DNA from: Opisthocomus hoazin
Taxonomy: Eukaryota; Chordata; Aves; Opisthocomiformes; Opisthocomidae
Assembly (NCBI RefSeq): GCF_030867145.1
Contig: NC_134439.1
Location: forward strand, 5,307,379-5,371,378
Direction: 5' to 3'
Length of the DNA stretch: 64,000 nucleotides
Shown here one piece after another: positions 59,666 through 64,000 of the stretch (positions are counted from its first letter, which is position 1; every line of letters begins with the position of its first letter). The translations under genes were made by a program, and so were the position numbers. The notes under the pieces are model-generated. The model ran no database searches and had not been told where the DNA came from. It saw only the letters and a program-made list of their open reading frames with translations.

Positions 59666-62188
59666 TCAGCTCCTGGCATTCATTCTCTCTAGTTTCCTCT
59701 GTCCCCCCAGCTACGGCTCGTTTCATTAAAGCTCTGTGAAAACCTGATACGATTTTCCCATCCTTTTGGTCCTCTCTTTGTTCTTCAGTGGCTGTTTTTC
59801 TGTATCTTAACCGTATTCTGAGTGGGAGGGTTAATTGTTTGGACAATGTTGGAGCAGGAGGCTTTTCCGAAGCTGCTGCTCCAGATACAGGCAAACACAT
59901 GGCACAAAATCTCCGACTTTCAGACTTTTATCGAGGTTTATGGTGACGTAGCGATGCTGGGGCAGGCTCCGTACCCAAGCAGAGCGAGCATTGCTTCGTC
60001 AGCCAGGTTAGCGTTCGTGTTGCTGACCTCTCCCCTCGATGGCTAGTCTGTGTGCTAGATGTTGGAATTCTGTCACCTATGCCCAAGATGGATCGGTTTT
60101 TTTGGCTATGACCATGCAGGAACCAAGGGTTTGTGTGCCAGACTCTGCTGCTTTCACTCTTGTGGTGTTGCTAGTAGGCTAAGGAGGAATTATCTCCATT
60201 CTGCAGAGCGTGTGGAGGTGAAGGACTAGGAATTGGAGCAGAGAAACTTAAGTTCTTGTTAAATTAAATCCCTGAACACCTTGTAGTCCCTAACACTTGC
60301 ATGCCCAGGCCAGTGTGCTACGTCACTTGCCCTTGATTTTGCGTGCGTATTTTTCCTCTGTGTACCAAATATACCTAATTAGAGCACAGTCCTGTGCATA
60401 ATTTCTGACGTACTTGGTTTCCTGACATTTGCTTTCAGCATTCGCTGAAAATGTGCACTGTCGTGTTGCGGACCTTTGCTTCCATCCTTTGCTCTGTAGT
60501 GGCCATCTGAGCAAGTGAGAGGCAAGTAGCTTACAGCTAACGATTTCTACTTTTGTAAAATAGAGCGTGAAATTGCAGATGGTCACTAGGAATATCAAAA
60601 TACGCGTGAGAGAGAAGTCTCGCCCTGTGCCCATATTTCCACATGCTCCTTTGCTCCATTGGTTAAGGAGCCCTTCTTTTATCGTTGCTCTGAAAGTCAA
60701 ATTTTGACCTGATTAGTTTCCATAAAATATTTCTCAGTTGTAGCCCAGAAGAAATGCTGATACAGGCCTCTTTTCTTTAGTTGGCATTTAGCAGAGTGCC
60801 TATAAGATATTTCACATTAGTACCAACATAGAATCAAGTGGGTTTCAGGGGTTACAGCAGAGCATCCTCCCAGGCCCTGCTTTCTCATGGGACTTATCTC
60901 TAGGAAGGAAGAGTATTTGCTGAGAATACCCACCTCAGCATCGTTTCCTCGGTCAGATTCCTGACATTATTACTCCTCTTTGGGCCAACTCCTTCCCCTC
61001 CCGCTTTCCTTTCAGATACCGTTAAAACTCTGAATTGTTTATGAAACTTGCCAGTTCCCAATCCATGGGATTCAAAGCTACGGACTCTTGCATATTCTTA
61101 GCTGGAATGGGGGGTAAGAAGGAAGAGAGAAATGAGGAGAGAAAGAAGGGACTATGATCTTTTTGACCTGTTGCGATCCAGGTTCAAACATGTTCTGGGC
61201 TTTTTAATCGAGTATGGTGGGTTTGCCTCTGATGGGAAGCTCGCTCAAAACCCAGCCAAGTGGAGCTGGGTTGAAAGGGTCTGGTTTAGAAGGAACCTCA
61301 TGATGACTTGAGGAAAACCCAGTAATTCTTCTCGACTCCTTTAGAAGAGCGTGGTCCTTACGAGCTGAGCGTGAGGCTCATTTTGGGGCAGCTCGGGTGA
61401 GGGTGCAACGGGAGGAGGAAGCTGGAGGTGGGCTCCATCTCTAGAGTACAACAGCCTTTTATCAAGGCTGATGGGATGCAGCTCTCTCGTGCTCCCCTGG
61501 GCGTTTCTTTCAATACTTTGCCTATGTTCAGCCAGATACTCCATCGTCAGAGGACTGGAGGTTTGGGGTTTACTCAACGGGCTGCAAAACAGCAGTTTCA
61601 CTCCAGAGTACACCCCCAACAGCTGGTCAGCTCTTTCTTCCCAGTAGGGTCCGAGTAAAACCCCTCACTCTCTAACTGGATAGTTCAGAGGCCACAGAGT
61701 GAGAAATTCAGGTAGTGGGGCTTTTGAGTCTTGAAAATAAATGTTTGCGTGGCAGTGGGTTTTGTGACGAGTCTTGGTCAAAACACTTAGTCCAAACATG
61801 CTCCTTCTGGCACGGTGCGGGTGCGGGTAGGACGTGGATTAGGTTTCTGTCCTTATTGTTAGTGTGGGAATGGGGGGAGCTGGGTGGGGGTGGGGAATCG
61901 GAGCTCTGCATCATTTTCTGTGCTGTTTGCAAACCCCTCTGAATAGTGAAAAACAATGCGATTAATTTTCTCTAGCGCAATCATGCATAGATTTAATAAG
62001 CATCCAAAGGTAGGATCCATCTGTAAAGTACGCGCTGCATGCTAAATTACTTCTCTTCTGCAATTTTTTTTCTTTCCAAACCTTAATTAATTGAAGAAAA
62101 AAAAAATTGTTTATTAAAGTGGGAACAGGCTAGGCTCTGTCTCTGCATCTCTGGTTCAAAAGTTCATACAATTCCCTGAAGGCTCATC

Positions 62189-62204
62189 TGTGTGTGTGTG
62201 TGTG
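62189..62204. repeat. (TG)8 microsatellite
   Basis: Eight uninterrupted TG units are followed by a further short tgtgtgtg and an interrupted CT repeat. It is a simple repeat, likely polymorphic. Confidence 0.85.
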
Positions 62205-63753
62205 TTTGCAATTGGGTGTGTGTGCGCACATCTCTCTCTCACTTCCAGACTTGCTCGCTCTCTGCTAAGAGACAGATGCCCAGAAAGGTGCTGTACTTTA
62301 AACAAAGGTTACTCTTTTTTTTTCCGCCCCTGGAAGACTCCTAGCTTGGTAGTGCCCTTCCTCCTCTCCCACCCCTGCTTGTCCTTTAGCCCCTTTGGCT
62401 CGAGAAGGTAACGGCACTTCCAGCAGATAGCTTAAAACAGTGTAAGCGAATAAACAGGGTGAGGGGTGGAGGACGGGAAGTCGATTCCACAGGTGGATTC
62501 CTGGTAGGAAGCGCCTGTGTGTGCGTGAGAGCGAGCAGCAAACGAGCAAGGTCCAGTGGAAGGAGAAGAGTTTGGGCACGCAAGGCACACGTGGGAAAAA
62601 TATCCATCAGTGAGTAGAGCTGTGCCGGGTAAGGACAGCGGGGAGGGCAGCGTGCACATTGCCAAAAGCGTCATCCCCTCTTGTCTTCTTCCAATGTTGC
62701 CCTGTCCTTGAATCCCTGCCTGCTTCCCTGTCTCCATCAGGCTCCTTCTGCTCAGCCCTCAGCCCTGGCATGCCCTGTCCTCCACAGAGGACACGGTTGA
62801 AGTCTGGGGCTCTGCTGGCTCAGCTCCCCGTGTCCCTCCTGGGCTGGCTGTGTCCCTTCCCGCTGCCGTCGCCCGTTCTGCAGCCGCTCCGCAAGGTTGC
62901 TCCGTGCCAGCTGACGCGGCCAACCGGCTGCCCTCTTGCTTCTCCCCCCCTCAATTTGCCATCTTTTCCCCACCACCTTTTTCAACTTGTCCCCTGGCAG
63001 CAATGTAGCGTAGTGGGCTGGGAAGCTTGGTCAGAGCTGGAGCGCTCGTACCTGCTGAGAGCAGGAGGGCGTTGGGCTGCTCAAGATGAAGTGCGAAGCC
63101 CCATCATGAGGTGCAGCTCACCTGAGCACACCCACACGAACACCCGTGTGCTGCAGCGTGGTGGGGTGGGCTCTGCGCAACTGGTAGTAGGAGGGAGGGG
63201 TACTTCCACGGTGCCACCGAGCCCCTTTGTCTCAGGACAAGGAGTATCTGTCCTTCTGCTCTGACTTCCTGCAGAGCACGGATGGGTTAGCAGGCTGGAG
63301 ATGGGTAGAGCTGGGAAGTGAGTCTCAGCGCTGGAGAAGGCCATTGCTGCAAAAACCTTGGAGAACGTGAAGTCTGGGGGGGAAAACGCCAAAAGATGAC
63401 ACAGGGGGTCAACAGCCGATGTTGGAAGGAGGAGCTGGGCCCTCAGCACCTCTGTGTCACGATGCTGGGACTGGTGTAGGGGTGAGGTGGGACCCATCAC
63501 CTTTCTGCGGCAGAGCCCCCATGCATGCACCCTTCAGCTCCTGAGAGGAGGAGGTTGGGTGGTCGTGGACCTCTTCCCAGCATGGCGCTGGCTGCCTCAG
63601 CTGCTCCATCCACAACGGAAAAAGTGCCCTTCCCAGAAGAGTGGAGGCTTGATCAGCTTACCGTAAAGACCTGTGACAGTTTCAGATGAAGGCACTGCAG
63701 TGCACTGTACATTTAGATTGTAAACAGAAAGCAAATACATTTTTTTTCTATAG

Positions 63754-63827
63754 CTATATCCGATGATGTGGGTGAAGTGGCACGAACACTTTATCCAATG
63801 AAGTTAAATTTATGCTCAGTCAGATGA
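63754..63827 (+). CDS. Candidate last coding exon (phase 1 to stop)
   Basis: A fair acceptor (catttttttt then ctatag) is followed by a frame that, entered in the phase exon C leaves, makes an Ala codon across the junction. It then reads ISDDVGEVARTLYPMKLN and a few more residues to a TGA. The other two frames stop within 4 and 16 codons. The acidic start suits the acidic end of exon C. No donor lies within the frame, so it would be terminal. The 173 bases that remain are AT-rich with an ATTTATTATT stretch, as in a 3' untranslated region, but no AATAAA signal is in the window. A third of random acceptors would match the phase, so this is a candidate only. Confidence 0.33.
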
Positions 63828-64000
63828 GATTTTTCAGGGTTTGATTTCCACATGTGATCTGTTTAAAGTTCTGTTTATTGTGGGAGTCCTTTAATTTGAA
63901 ATGATGGCAGGATTTTTATTTATTATTTTCATGTTGACAGTTGGCCAAGGCCCCTGAACCACATGCCACAGATGGCAAGTATAGTGTTGTCTTGGATTCT
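63828..64000 (+). other. Possible start of a 3' untranslated region, or intron
   Basis: These bases follow the candidate stop codon. They are AT-rich and include tttttatttattattttcat, similar to an AU-rich element. No polyadenylation signal is seen before the window ends. If the upstream exon is not real, this is simply intron or flank. Confidence 0.25.

Larger units (their letters stand above)
34643..63753 (+). other. Very long intron or 3' flank after exon C
   Basis: If the candidate last exon at 63754 is real, this is a 29-kb intron. If not, the gene continues or ends elsewhere. It contains the large minisatellite at 39.1-40.45 kb, simple repeats, at least five old repeat remnants, the half-site cluster at 50.3-52.4 kb and several AT-rich blocks that look regulatory. 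Open frames on both strands were checked, and none has a convincing combination of splice sites, phase and protein-like content. Exon-like segments at 38089-38170 and 47478-47514 are listed separately. Confidence 0.45.

Noticed and set aside
60820..60860. 'catagaatcaagtgggtttc', possibly a reverse CR1 end
   Set aside because: Only one short phrase resembles the reverse CR1 tail, and the adjacent CR1 body is absent.
1..64000. Endogenous retrovirus, tRNA, rRNA, CRISPR or microRNA genes
   Set aside because: I found no paired long terminal repeats, retroviral polyprotein motifs, cloverleaf with B-box or regularly spaced repeats. Hairpin searches for microRNA cannot be done reliably by eye.

Overview
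This window looks like bird nuclear DNA. The best evidence is a 5'-truncated CR1 retrotransposon at about 19980-20220. It carries the avian CR1 3' body and the terminal 8-base repeat (TCTATGAC TCTATGAT). Many strongly diverged CR1/L3-like and MIR-like amniote repeat remnants are scattered through the rest. There is no operon structure, no ribosome binding site pattern, no long uninterrupted reading frame of protein-like composition, and no tRNA, rRNA or CRISPR array. Nearly all short open frames are chance frames in intron or intergenic DNA.

The coding content I can support is a chain of small plus-strand exons of one gene separated by long introns: exon A (9534-9639, 106 nt), a 26-nt microexon (20543-20568) and exon C (34526-34642, 117 nt). 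Exon A and exon C each have only one open frame. The microexon joins those two frames exactly (phase 1-2, 2-1, 1-1). A possible last coding exon lies at 63754-63827, also in the right phase. The encoded segment begins as a charged, probably helical stretch and then becomes an acidic, Ser/Asp-rich, probably disordered tail. I do not recognise the gene and give no symbol. Skipping the microexon, using a second strong donor 48 nt beyond exon C, or including any of several short exon-like segments nearby would each create an early stop. This suggests that the region could produce alternative C-termini or unproductive transcripts.

The layout is as follows. Bases 1-9533 are upstream intron or flank, with a few old repeat remnants. 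Bases 9640-20542 and 20569-34525 are introns holding the CR1 copy, mononucleotide runs, a purine tract, a poly-G run and a GC-rich minisatellite near 28.9 kb. Bases 34643-63753 are a very long intron. It holds a 1.35-kb G-rich minisatellite (39.1-40.45 kb) with a CpG-rich shoulder, an AT-rich tract (38.3 kb), a cluster of repeated nuclear-receptor-like half-sites at 50.3-52.4 kb, a pair of POU octamers at 50.8 kb, and several AT-rich unique stretches that look like conserved noncoding DNA. The most unusual signal outside the exons is an 18-base-period array of AGTTCA/GGTTCA half-sites that recurs at several places over 2 kb.
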